Shown here: positions 1 through 10,879 of the stretch, piece after piece
Position numbering within the stretch: position 1 is the first letter of the stretch
Layout of the letters: every line of letters starts with the position of its first letter
DNA from: Symbiodinium natans
Taxonomy: Eukaryota > Sar > Dinophyceae > Suessiales > Symbiodiniaceae
DNA length: 28,196 nt
Direction of reading: 5' to 3'
NCBI GenBank assembly: GCA_905221605.1
Contig: CAJNDS010000152.1
Location: 132,501 to 160,696 of the forward strand
Made by a program: the position numbers and the translations under genes
Notes under the pieces: generated by a model
What the model was told of the DNA's origin: nothing
Databases searched by the model: none
The model's input: the letters and a program-made list of their open reading frames with translations, nothing else

Positions 1-1
1 G

Positions 2-38
<37 letters not shown>
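1..38. repeat. (GTT)n microsatellite
   Basis: The window opens inside a run of about 12 uninterrupted GTT units that ends in GTGG. It probably continues to the left of the window edge. Confidence 0.97.
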
Positions 39-1110
39 GGTGCTCGTGTGTACAATCTCAGGGTACGAACTGAGCACCCCTTTTTCCATAAGCTTGCCAT
101 AGCCCATCAAGGTTCTACTTGGCGCGAGATGCATCAACAAAATGACGTTGACGGCCCGCGAGCTCTTCTGGGCGCTGAGCATGATGCGACTTGGTCACAT
201 GTTTTTTCGCTCGATCTTGGGCCAAAGAACAATACTGTATGGACGTCAATTAGACTTCCCATTAAACTTCAAATTCAACACAACTTCGTTTTGCACAACA
301 CTTGGTGCAACAGATGCCTTCCTCTCAGGAGTGGCCTACTTTTCTTTGCTCTGGGAGACGGGCTGGAGTCGGCAAGATTTACAGCGTTGGGGTTGCTTGT
401 ATTCATTTGTGCAGACTTGTATACGTATGGCTGCCCTTGAGCGGCCCAGTTGCTGCTTGCTACATCATCCTTGAAAACTTGGCTTGTGGTCATGTGTTGT
501 TTCTTGCTGCCTCTCAGACTTCTGCTCATTGCGATCAATTTGGCGGGTGGCACGCTGAGCTCTGCAAAAGAAGACAGCAAGCACAGTGGCGATGAAGCTC
601 GATCGGTTGGATGACGGATTGTCTGAGCCGTGTGCGCATCTAGTTGTAGAGAAAAGCACCGCTGTGCAAGCAGTTGCAAGATATTCGTTCATGTGCCATG
701 GCACTATATGGCTCCTAGGTGGTGCGCTGACGGCAAATTTGCAGCAAAGCATACTGCAATCCTCGGCGCACCAGGCCTCACGAGCCCTGTGCACTGTGGC
801 TTGACGAAACTCTTCGTGTGTCCGATGCAACTGCAAGTCTCGAGGCACGTGAGGCACCCTCTGTACGTGGCCTTATGCTGGTGCAGTACGTCGCTTGGCA
901 GGAAGATGGGAGGCAAAAGTCTCTTCATGACGGGTGGCCCTGTCGAATCGAGCAGGGTTGCTCGCTTATGCTCTAAGGCTGTAGCTTCCACTATGCTCCT
1001 ACTGCAGACCTCTATCAGCGGCGCGCCTCGGCGTCAAAGCTCCGGAGTGGGCCCTGCAGTCTGCCTGTGCGATGCGGAACACCCGTCCAGCCGGTCGCTT
1101 GTGCCCACGT
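39..1110. other. No recognisable gene
   Basis: Short overlapping open frames of up to 160 codons occur on both strands, but none resembles a family I know and none is clearly favoured over its shadows. No tRNA, rRNA or strong repeat was seen. The base composition is mixed, near 50% GC, as in the other non-repetitive parts of the window. Confidence 0.5.
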
Positions 1111-1266
1111 GACCTGGGTCACACGTGTGCCCGTGTCTAAGCTCGGAAACATAGCAAGGCCACAGGATTGGCTCGTCCTCGCCGTCCCGCGACCTCGCTG
1201 GTCACTTGTGCCCATGTCTGTTCTCAAAATCATAGCAGGGCCGCAGGAGTGGCTTCTTGTGACGCC
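1111..1266. repeat. Diverged tandem duplication, about 80-bp unit
   Basis: Copies at 1111-1190 and 1191-1266 both start with GACCT and share GTGCCC(G/A)TGTCT, then ATAGCA(A/G)GGCC(A/G)CAGGA, in the same order and spacing. A third partial match to the CTTGTGCCCA part lies just upstream near 1098. The copies differ at many positions, so the duplication is old. Confidence 0.7.
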
Positions 1267-2225
1267 AAAATTCGCGCTCCTGCCACAGTCTAGCACACGT
1301 ACTGGAAAACCGTGGTCCCGCCACAGTCCACTGCGCTTTTTGTCCAGAGTTCATGCTTCCGCTGTACTCTTGGACTGTCTGTGTGCTAAAACGGAGTGAA
1401 CCCCATGATGTGGTGTGCTAAGCTGGTGGCAACAAACGGTGATGCCCTGTGCCAAACCCCGAACGCCAAAAGGAGATGTGGTGTGGAAAGCCCTCAGCCC
1501 GTTCGGTGTGGAAGGCCCCCTAAGCAAATCCTGAGCCTCAAACAACAAAATATCCCAAAAGGATCTAAAAGGTGACGTGGTGTCACACACACACACAGAC
1601 CTCTATGTGTGGTAATGAAGCGTTTTTCTATGTGTGGTCATGCGGCGTTTCTGCATGCACGAATGAGGTGCCTCGTGAGGGCGCCGTTCCTGTTGAAGTT
1701 GAAACACTTTTGACACGTACTGCCACTGCTCAAAGTGCGAAGCGGAGTCCTCGCGCATGCACCCCGCAGAACGCCATTCCAAGGGGGTTTGCATATGTTT
1801 GCATGTCATTTCCAAGGAAGGCGTAGCGAGCTGTGGGATTCTTCAATAAACAGGTGGTACATGTGGGCACAAACGTATCGAGGAGTTTTCCGATGCCTTC
1901 CGCTGGTATCTTCGGAATGGCACCGCCGCCTTCTACACGCTCTTGGACAATGTGCTCACATACTTGGGTCGCCGTCTCAAGCAATCAGAATCTGCGATGT
2001 GAAGAACCGTACAGTGTTTCTTTCCAACATCTTCACCCAAACGTTCATTGGCACTCCATGGATGCTCTGTGGGATACGGTGTTGGGACATCTGTGAGTGG
2101 GCGCTCTTCACGATTCCCTGCAGAATCCTCGAGGGCCTGCGCTCTCCAGGGACACTTCTCTAGGATTCTTTTTTTGGGAGTTGTTTTCTTTGGGCAGTGC
2201 GCGCTCCGGGATGCTCTCTGTGGAA
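1267..2225. other. Gene-free stretch with small repeats
   Basis: No recognisable coding domain was found. The stretch contains a short (CA)n run near 1582-1597 and, directly after it, a 25-bp tandem duplication (1602-1626 and 1627-1651, both beginning TCTATGTGTGGT). Open frames here overlap one another on both strands and look like chance. Confidence 0.5.
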
Positions 2226-3150
2226 ACTAGGCTTCTCGGGGAGCAGGGGACCCAAGCCACATGAACCTGGAGTAGAAACGACCCCGGCGAGGCAAGCGCT
2301 GAGTTAAAAGTCCTCCACTTCCCCGCCGACGATAGTGCGCGCCACTGCGGCCTGCGGGAACATAAGCCAGCCCCCCCCCCCCCCCCTCCCCCCCCCCCCT
2401 CTCTTGTTCATGGCCCCCCCCCCCCCCCCCTCCCCCCCCCCCCCCTCCCCCCCCCCCCTCCCCCCCCCCCCTCCCCCCCCCCCCCCCGCCCCCCCCCCCC
2501 TCTTGTTCAAGGGGGGGGGGGCCCCCCCCCCCCCCCTTGGTCAATAACAGTGTTCTTAATAGGGTTTCACTTGATTTTTATTAACGTTTTAATAGGACTT
2601 CTTTTGATTCTAATCGGGTTTTTGTTACTTGTGAAAGATTTCTAATAATATGAATGAGATTTTTATCCCTTCTAATAAGATTTGTATTAGGTTTAACGGG
2701 ATTCGTATTGAAATAATAGAAATCCTTGTCGAATTAAGTTCAACTCCTATTACAATTGATTGAACTGCTATTAAAAATTAGTAGAAGTCCGATTAGAAAT
2801 GCTACGAAAAAAGAAGGCAAATAGAAATCTTGTTACATTAATAGAAATCCTCTTGAAATTAGAAGGATTCCGAATAAAAAGCAATAGGAATCCTACCAAA
2901 CATGGCAGAGGAAATGTGGAATTGAGCATGGGGGGGGGGGGGCCCCCCTTTCTTTGTAGGGGGGGGGGGGGTGGGGGAGGGGGAGGGGGTTTGTTGGGTG
3001 AAGGGGGGTGGGGGGGGAGGGGGGGGGGGGAGGGGGGGGGGAGGGGGGGGGGGTTACCTTGAATATCCGCAGGCCTCTTTTTTACGCACTCTCCCGCCGA
3101 CCGAGGGTCGGGAATGCGTGAGCGTTCGGCCCGAAATCCCGCGAACATGG
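2226..3150. repeat. Composite inverted repeat: flank / poly-C / AT-rich core / poly-G / flank
   Basis: The left arm holds long C runs (2371-2510) broken by T's and by TCTTGTTCA spacers, ending in a G11 run followed by C15 (2511-2536). The right arm is the mirrored form: G13 then C6 (2930-2948), a TTTCTTTGTA spacer, then interrupted G runs (2959-3053). The outer flanks also match in inverted orientation: GCCTGCGG and AGTGCG before the C tract correspond to CCGCAGGC and CGCACT after the G tract. The centre of symmetry lies near 2710-2735. Exact run lengths in such homopolymers are unreliable. Confidence 0.85.
2538..2929. repeat. AT-rich core of degenerate, orientation-switching short repeats
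   Basis: The core is much richer in A and T than its surroundings. In its left half, variants of TAATAGGA(C/T)TTC recur (TAATAGGACTTC, TAATCGGGTTT, TAATAAGATTTG). In its right half the reverse-complement forms recur (AATAGAAATCC three times, ATTAGAAGGATTCC, AATAGGAATCC). The switch near 2720-2740 coincides with the centre of the enclosing inverted repeat. No coding domain is visible in it. Confidence 0.75.
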
Positions 3151-4346
3151 CGAACCCTTTGCGGTTCTCAACTCAGGTATGCATCATGTTCTACTTACTG
3201 CTAGTGGTTCGTTTGCCAGGAACTGAACTGAACTGAGTCTTCTTGAGTCTTCTTGTGCTCTCTTGAAATTTACTCCGGGAGCGTGTAGAGATGCTCTGAG
3301 ATGTGCTGTGCTTTTGGAGGGCCTGGCAGCATTGGTGCTGACCAACGTAGGACTTTGAAGTCTGATCTGAAGTATCAGTGTGCAATTGCGTATATTGCGT
3401 ACTAATGTACTTTCCCGTGCTCGATGTTGTGTCAGGGCAGCTCAGGTCTTGAGGCTGTGATGTGCATCACAAAGGAGTTCGATGCCACGCGAGCAAACGT
3501 CGTGTGCTCCGGGAGGAAAGCGATTCTTGGTCGCAATGGTAAAGTCACGATTTTCCGAGTCTGCATATCACAGCTAAGGATAACCTTTGTATTTTCCTAC
3601 TTGTTCTTCCCGAAGCCTTTCAACAATTTTCATGCGCTGCTTGGTACAGAGAGGTGATATCACTTTTGATGACTGCTCAACTTAGCAGGGCAATGCAGGG
3701 TGTTTTTTGTGCATGGTCAAGCATCTGCCGTCTCCTAGCGCGTGTGCGTCGTGCTCTGTGTGAGGCTTGGCCTTGTCCTGACAATCCTCGGCGGCTGGAA
3801 TTTGCAGCGGACAAAGCACGAAAAGCACGAAAAGCGCGAGCGGCAAACCCAACTGCATCCCGGCATTTACTAGCGCTCTCTCTAGGACCACAGGTGAAAG
3901 AAACCTAAATCAGGAAGGATGTAGCACAGGACCGCACGACATCTCACCATTGATTTTTCGGGGAAAGCAGGGAAGCGTGGCTGACAGAGGTGAGCATTCG
4001 ATGGATATAGTTTAAAGAAGTCAGCGTTATCTTGCACAAAGTGCATGGAGCCTCGGGAATAGCAAGGCATATGTGGAACATATCTAGCGAACGGAATCAC
4101 AGATTCTGCAGTTTCCTGGCGTTCTTGTTCATTGATGTGCGACCCAGTGCCCAGTCTCTAGTTAGTGCAAGCTTCCATTACCACTATCTCGCGATCTCTC
4201 ATGAGTTCCAAGATAGTGAGGGTGGGGGAAAACTGACGTCCAACATCGAGTTCGAGAATGAAACCTCTTCCTTCTGCGCTGACATTGGATAGTGGCCGGA
4301 ATGTGAAGATCTCGATGTCTCACTCGGACTGTCCGTACATGTGCAA

Positions 4347-4360
4347 ACCCCTGTAGGGGT
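4347..4360. other. Short hairpin
   Basis: ACCCCT and AGGGGT face each other across a 2-nt GT loop, giving a perfect 6-bp stem. It is too short to assign a role. Confidence 0.4.
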
Positions 4361-4385
4361 CCAGAAATCAGTTTAAAACCTACGG

Positions 4386-4462
4386 GGGGCGTGCAGTGTA
4401 ACTAGGGGTCGTGCAGTGTCAATGCCACGTCGTATGTTCATGCCACGTTGAATTTTCATGAT
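4386..4462. repeat. Two adjacent short tandem duplications
   Basis: A unit of about 20 bp containing GGGG(T)CGTGCAGTGT occurs twice. It is followed directly by an 18-bp unit starting GCCACGT and ending TTCAT, also twice. Each pair is imperfect. Confidence 0.6.
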
Positions 4463-5099
4463 TTTGTTCGCCTGTTTGTTTTGCTGTCCGAGGAAAACGG
4501 AGTCATGACCCGATGGAACACGCAACGTGAGCTTTTAGCAGCGATTCTTCTTTGTTTCCATTAAGATCAAGTGAGAAAGTGTATGGTTGCTTGTGATTCT
4601 ACGTCAGATTCTATGAAGATTTCAGGGCCCGAATATCAAGCATAAATTGGGGGTAGTAAATCGGGGTTCATCCTGTTCATGAGACACTAATTCCCCCTTT
4701 CTACGGTCAGCTTCTCCTGTTCATGGTCAGTTTCAATCTGGTCTAGAAACCGTACCATCATGAGTCTTTCTACGTGACAGGAACTCTCTTGACAAGGAAC
4801 CCCCATTCACAGGCTAACCACAGTATTAGTATGAGCGTCATGAGTGCTCCTTTCCAGCCTTATTGTTAGTACTGTTCCCCCGTTAACCAATCATCCGGGC
4901 TGGAACTACGAAGAAAGAAACGAATAAGGGAACGAATGTACTGAGTCAGCGCAATGAGTGTACGAACGCAGTACACACCTTGAGACCCTGTTAACGCCTG
5001 GTCTGGATAACGCTCGTCTTTTCATGAGTCTTACCGCTGGAGCTGGAACTAGATGCATGAGTCTTCTGTCTTCATCTCCAAGTCTAGGGTCTTTTCCCC

Positions 5100-5161
5100 A
5101 TTATTATAATACGGGCTTTAAATGCGCGAGCTTATTTAATGTACGCCCGTAATATAATAAT
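5100..5161. repeat. Long hairpin, MITE-like or structured RNA-like
   Basis: The left stem 5101-5116 (TTATTATAATACGGGC) pairs with 5145-5160 with a single mismatch, and the A/T pair at 5100/5161 extends it. Inside the 28-nt loop, TTAAAT (5118-5123) can pair with ATTTAA (5134-5139), making a second stem. No target-site duplication or tRNA features were seen, so the origin is open. Confidence 0.7.
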
Positions 5162-5287
5162 AGGGGCAATCGTATTCATTGGACTTCTTCGTGATTTCTC
5201 GAATGGGAAAGTTGAAGGATAGAATCTCTCTCGTGTGTTATGGGAACATAAACCTCTCATAAATCTTAATTTCGAAGAGATCCATCG

Positions 5288-5303
5288 ATTCCATCGATGG
5301 AAT
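5288..5303. other. Perfect 16-bp palindrome
   Basis: ATTCCATCGATGGAAT equals its own reverse complement. It partly overlaps a second CCATCGA/TCGATGG hairpin. It could be a protein-binding dyad or simply a remnant of repeat DNA. Confidence 0.55.
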
Positions 5304-5352
5304 GGTGAAAGTGTGGTCGTCCTTCCTTGAATCATAATCCTCATTCGTGTGA

Positions 5353-5965
5353 GAAATTTGGCCAGTCAACAATCTCCCCATCGTCCTTGGGTGAAACGAG
5401 AAGGAAATCTGGTCCCTTTAGGCGCCAGGATATACACCTTCCAATATGAAACCGAGAGAATCCCGATTGACTCTGGGGCTGGGCACTCCGGGGACACTCT
5501 GGGGCTGGGGTTGGGCACTGCAGGGAGACTCTGGAGCTGGACACTCCGGGAACGCTCTGGGCTCGGGCACTCTTGGGGACTCGTTGGGCACTCCAGGGAG
5601 ACTGGCACTGGGACACTCTGAATAAACATTTTGGGTTGCACCAGTGTGGGGTTGCTAGATTTTAACCTCAACTCTTCTCTTCGCCCGGACTTCTCCTCGC
5701 CCGGTCTACTCCTCGCTCATCCCTGGAGTGCCCAACCCTAAAGTGTCCCAGCCCCAAAGCCAGAGTCTCCCTAGAGTGCCCAACCCCAGAGTGCCCCCAA
5801 GCCTGGAGTGCCCAACCTCAGAGTCTCGCCTGGAGTGCCCAACCCAGAGTGTTGCCCAAGTGCCCAGCCCCAGTGTGTTCCTGGAGTGCCCAACGAGAAG
5901 AAAAGTATCTCTACCAAGAGAGGATGGGGATGTTCGAAGACAATTTTTTTTCACGATTCCGGAGG
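5353..5965. repeat. Strand-switched minisatellite inside a diverged inverted repeat
   Basis: The left arm (about 5471-5620) has some seven degenerate copies of a unit of about 22 bp built from GGGCACTCC, GGGAGACTCT and GGGGCTG on the plus strand. The right arm (about 5721-5895) has the reverse-complement form (GGAGTGCCCAAC, AGAGTCTC, CAGCCCC). The outer flanks also match when inverted: AACAATCTCCCCATCGTCCTT near 5367-5390 corresponds to the AGGATGGGGATGTT region near 5921-5936. The centre (5621-5720) is C/T-rich and unrelated to the unit. Confidence 0.85.
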
Positions 5966-8900
5966 CACGCTAATCAGGATACAACATTAGGGGGCCCGTG
6001 GGGTCCGGGGCAGCGGCCATCCCAAAGAACACTGCAAAAGCTAAACGTACATGGCTTAAGGCTTAAGTTGTGGACCAGTTGAAAGCCATGCACGCAGGTG
6101 GCACAACTGTGAGGGTGTCTTGCCTACGCTGATTTTCATCCTTGCCTTGCTATTGGAAGTCGCATTGGCAGTAGTTCTCCACCCTCCCCTGAGCACACTT
6201 GTTGCTCAAGTGATGCAGCATATGCCTGAACATGTCTCAACCATCTCAACTTTGTGTTGTGTCGTGGCATGTGCATGCAGTTGACTGATATTGGTTGTGT
6301 CAGATCAAGAACTTGCAAAGCACAAAGAGTTCAGCCTGAACCGACTGTCATCGATTTAGTGCTCTTCGGAGCCAGCCTGGGAGAAAAGAGTATCATCAAA
6401 GTATCACTCAGCACCATGGCGAATGGCCAGGAAAATCAGGCGCCTTGGTGCGCAAATGGTGTCCTAAGTGTGGTCCACACGCTACGCCGCTACACGTGGT
6501 GTGACCTTCAGGATGCCCCAAGCTTCGGCATTGCAGAGGCTTGGGAAGCTCAGCATAGCTCAGCTCATTATGTCCTTGTTCGTTTCGAATGCGCGCCTCT
6601 CTCTGTCCCTCTGTCCTCCTCCCGCCTGTGCTGCAACGAGTCTCTGACCATATTCAGGGCTTCAAGGCTAACGGTTCAGAGAAGGACTTAAGCCTTACAG
6701 GGCCTTCTTGATGTAACGTTGCGGCTTGTAAACGCTTGTGCGCAACCGCCTCGGCAGCCGGGCTGGCCCAACGCGGGGTGGCGCGGTGCATCGCAGAGAA
6801 GAAAAGCCAGTTCTGCGACTGGAAGGGGGTTTGAAGGGGTCTGGAGAGGGTCCCAGGGCCGGGAAAGGTTGGGGAAGCGGCGGATCATGATGTTGCCGCA
6901 AGGTTGCGACTTTCGATTCGACAATGCAAAGCACAGGAGTTCACCGCTCAGAGACTACAAGTGTTCGTGGCACCTGCAGTTGACAACGATGGCTCCTGGA
7001 GTCTTTTGATTCCTCTGATGTTTCTCCAGGCCTTGGCCGTGCAGAGCCGACTGCCACCGGGTGTGCGGACCTTGCCATGAAAAGGCAATAAGCACTGTAA
7101 GCACTGTCACAAGGCCTAACAGGGTGATCCTCACCAACGGCAGGGAATTTGTAGTCTTGTGCTTGTATGTGGATGGCTTTGATCAAACCCTGATCTCAAG
7201 AAGCTCCTTTTGACTGCGGGGCTTGTTGCGCGAATACGTGTTTGCGCCATAGGCAGTGAAGACGAGCTGAGCAATGCAGCATCTGTGGACAGGCGAAATG
7301 TCATGTGCAGAGTTCGGACTCTTGCTGACCCCTGCTTCACCACATCTTCAGGTGCAAGAAGTCACCGAGCAACTGGCAGAGTTTTTAGTGAAATTTTAGG
7401 CCAGGATTTTCTGCATGCTCCTTCAAATCCAAAACGAGATCGGCCCTGTCAGTTTCCGATGAGCAGTATGCTATCTTGACGCCGTCCTTTCCATGCTGCT
7501 GCAGCCTCATCTTTTGGACAGGAAACGTAGTTGCGACAGCAAGATAGCTTGATGGGTGCTTGATCATGGCGTCGCAAAATTCTATGGACTAGGTGCATTC
7601 TCGCTTGTGCTCGTATCAGTGCATAATGGTGCAAGTGAGTGTTTCCCTCGGCCAAGGGACACCGGAGATGAGTATGCAGGGCTCTTTTGCAGTCCTTGTG
7701 CATTGCATGTACGTTTTCGATATGCACACATGGCAAGCAGCGACAAAGCATCCATATCAGGTGGAGCCGCACATTGATGAAGCTCGGAAGTTCATCTGGC
7801 GCTGCTGCGAAATTTGATCAGAAACAGCTCTAATCAAGCAACATCCATGGAACAATTCGCATGGGCTGTTGGTTCGGCTGTTGTTTGAAATCAACGGATA
7901 ACTTGTCTATTGAATTCTACTGACATGCGTTTTCCGACGTACCTTTTAGTAGAAAGATGAGGTGGTGGGGGAATGGGAAGGGTTTTACTGTTGCATTGCA
8001 GCGGAGCATGCAGGGCTTCAGCTTTTTGTAACAACAAGACCTGCCTCCACCTTAGTGCAGGGACTTAAGTTCTGACAGTGCCCGAAGGTCCGGGGTGGGC
8101 GCTAAGAACCTGCAACGAAATGCAAACACGAGACGCGATTCACACGATTCGCTGAACTCTGAAGAAGAAGCGTTTCTGCTTGAAATCTGACGACAGCAAT
8201 GGAACAGTTCGACGCATGACTGGCGCGCTGACACTCAATCTGTTCTTACAGCCAGAAGCAAAAGCGGAGAATCTGGTGCAAACTTCGGAGAAGAGGAGTG
8301 TGTGTTGTCTTACACCCCAAACGCCTCCAACCGCCCTACATGACAAATGCTCGGGAGGCGGCGGCAATGGGCTTGGGATTGACTGTCCTATCAAGTTTGG
8401 ATTTCTCTGCTGTGCTTTTATCAGCTTTGTGTGAAAACCCTAAACAACGCATGAACGAATCTGCTGGGTTTCTACGCAATGACATGAAGCAAGAGCGTTC
8501 TTGTGCAGATTGTTTTGCTGTATAAACTGAAATCCGCAGAGTGACAGCAAAAACCGGCCAGCACTACCTCGCTGTTTTTCTCGCAGTGCGAGCGAGATCT
8601 GATCCTGGACGCCTTGGTCGACTGAATGCTTCGGGTTTGACTGTCCTGCAAGTGTGGGTCGGGCTATTAGGGGACACACATTCCCTAAGGCGGTGCGTGT
8701 ACAGACTCAGATCTGTTCTGCACAATCTCCGCCTTGTAACATTTTAACAGCGCAGGAGAAGTGCGACCCGCGTTTGACACCGCCTCCCTCAACTCAGCTA
8801 CAGAGTTGAAACTCGGTGAGTAAGATTTTGTTTTCCCTGAGTCAAGATTAGTCTCGGATCACCTCTCACGGTTGCATGGCGTGCAGGTTGCTGTGAGAGA

Positions 8901-10526
8901 GGAGTCTGTTTACCTGACTTGACATGCTCAGATCACTGACCCCTTCGGTCCAGAGCCGAGAGACCATCAAGAATTGCATTGGTGTTGAGATGTGTTGAGG
9001 TGTTTGAGCCTGCTTGGTGTGCCCCATCGCATCGTTGTGCTGATGGCACAGTGATTAGCAGTGGTTAGTGGTGATTTGGCCGTGCATACTGAGGTGACAC
9101 CTCCGGGCTCCGTGACGCCAACGGTCGTCACTCCGCGAGAGTGTCGCGCTTGTGGCGTATCCCCCATGTCGTCTGCGTATCTGCGTATGTCCCCCGAGTC
9201 CTTGAGGTTTCTCAGCGCACGGCGAGAGGTTAACGAGGTGTACCACAGCCATTCTCCGTGTGGCGAGGCCCTATGTACATGAGAAGATCAGGCTTTTTTC
9301 ATCTTCCATTCTTGTCTCCAAGCATGATCTAGACAGGCAGACAGATCTTGAACAACAAGTCGCTGCTCGCCTAGCTTCGAACAGAGTAGAGCCGGAACAG
9401 CCTGTAACAATCTGCAACATGCCAGCGGCTTTCCTTGTAAGCTCAGGAGGAGGAGTCTCACAAGAAAGCGAGCTTTCAGAAGGCTGCTGGCCTGCGCTTC
9501 GGTAGGTCCCACTGTTGTCCCTGGCACCCTTTTTCCCTGCAGCACTTTTGTGAGCAGTCCACTGGCACATTCGTGCTGGGACACCGGGACTGCAAATCGG
9601 GTCGGCTCGATGTTTCAACCATACCGTTTTCCACAAAACTGCTGTAGCGTTAGGATGTTAGGAATAGGAGTGCCAGATAGATGGATGAGTAGAAGAGCTG
9701 AAAAAGTGAAGAAAGAGTCTTCTTCGTAGCGGAGTGGGATGTGCGGATGCGATTGCAGCTCTGTTTTGGCCTCCGCATACCCGCGCATTTCGTGACGGCA
9801 TCAGGGTTACAAGCGGGGATGCGGGCTTTGCTGCCACGTTTGCCAGCAATCACCGGAAGTCTTGCTGCTGACGGCGTAAGTCAGCAGTGTGGTGTCTTGC
9901 AGATGGCGTTAGGCAAGTCACACATCGACAGACGAAAAGGACGTGCAACACAGCCTCTCCTGCCATTGGGAATTTGGGAAAAATAAGTGGCATGCCGGCC
10001 CAAAGCAGCAACGCATGTGAATTGTTTTGTGCAAGTCTTTGGCGAGCACTTCCGCATAGCAGCGAGGGGCCTCGCCTTGGCTTAGGTCAGTCTTGTCTTG
10101 ATCGGTTTGAATCGGAGTGGCTTGTGTATTTTGTCTATCTCTCACTGTTTGTGGGCAAGGCCCGCGTGCCCCGTCGCCTTTGCCGCTGCATGGCCGTGGA
10201 GGCAGAGAACACGGCAACTGCAAATTCACGCCTGGGAACGCCATGCAGAGATGGAGTCAAATTGAGAACGTGTGAGAGGCTCTCGACGGGCACGCCCGGC
10301 ACACTCATCTCAGCCAAAGGGCTTTGAAAATTCAGGACCAGTGCTTGAGTTAGCCCTTTTGTGCCATTGAGACAGTTCACCACTACTCTGTCTTGAGGGG
10401 TAGTTCCATGCAGTTCTCGAGCCACCAGCTTGCTGCTTCTTTTGGCTCAGGGCACTTTGTGTTGAACGCCCACCTCTTCAAATTGTCGAGCCTGCATACA
10501 GTCCAGAAGTGGCGAGCCTTCAAGGA
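5966..10526. other. 4.5-kb stretch with no recognisable gene
   Basis: Many short frames of 60-146 codons overlap on both strands, and none shows a domain I recognise. The longest, 9887-10327 (146 codons, plus) and 6254-6691 (145 codons, plus), have no family signature. No tRNA, rRNA or transposase was seen. Exons shorter than about 60 codons, typical of some dinoflagellate genes, could be hidden here. Confidence 0.45.
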
Positions 10527-10528
10527 GG

Positions 10529-10550
10529 CGTGGAGCCATCGTGGAGCCAT
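10529..10550. repeat. 11-bp tandem duplication
   Basis: CGTGGAGCCAT is repeated twice in perfect tandem. It is a simple slippage-type duplication. Confidence 0.8.
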
Positions 10551-10879
10551 CATCTGAATAACTGCTGTCAGACGGACGAGAAGTCAGGCGTGGGAGCTGC
10601 GTAGAAGAACACCCTCTCCTTGGAAGATGAATTGGCCGCTTTGATTTCGCAAAGAGAGAAGGCTTGAGTTTGACAGAGCGCAAGAGAGTAGGATGCCGAG
10701 GGATACCTGTCGCATGGGACCTGACGGGACCTGCAGTTTCTTAACAGCTTAGCATGTTTCAGCAGTTGAGCACTCCTCATATGCCAAGGCCGTGTGGTTT
10801 AAATATAGGTTTCAAAGCCGAAAGCCGAGTGCTCACCGGACAGAAGGTCAGGCACCAGTTGGCCCACTATATGCCCCAC

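Larger units (their letters stand above)
3151..5099. other. Gene-free stretch, partly AT-richer
   Basis: No recognisable protein domain or RNA gene was found. Small repeats are present: CTGAA and TCTTGAGTCT duplications at about 3222-3255, and an AAGCACGAAA duplication near 3815-3840. Four variants of TCATGAGTCTT lie at 4758, 4838, 5022 and 5055. A short frame at 3424-3657 ends in an aromatic-rich segment but matches nothing I know. Confidence 0.5.

Noticed and set aside
2227-2547. Gly-rich (minus) and Pro-rich (plus) open frames over the C tracts
   Set aside because: They are translations of homopolymers. Run lengths are uncertain and no non-repetitive domain is attached.
2771-3204. Pro-rich and Gly-rich frames over the G tracts
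   Set aside because: Same reason: low-complexity by-products of poly-G with no domain.
10440-10451. TTTTGGCTCAGG, resembling the 3' end of the dinoflagellate spliced leader
   Set aside because: Only the 10-mer TTTTGGCTCA matches well, the upstream leader bases do not, and no gene follows. It could be chance.
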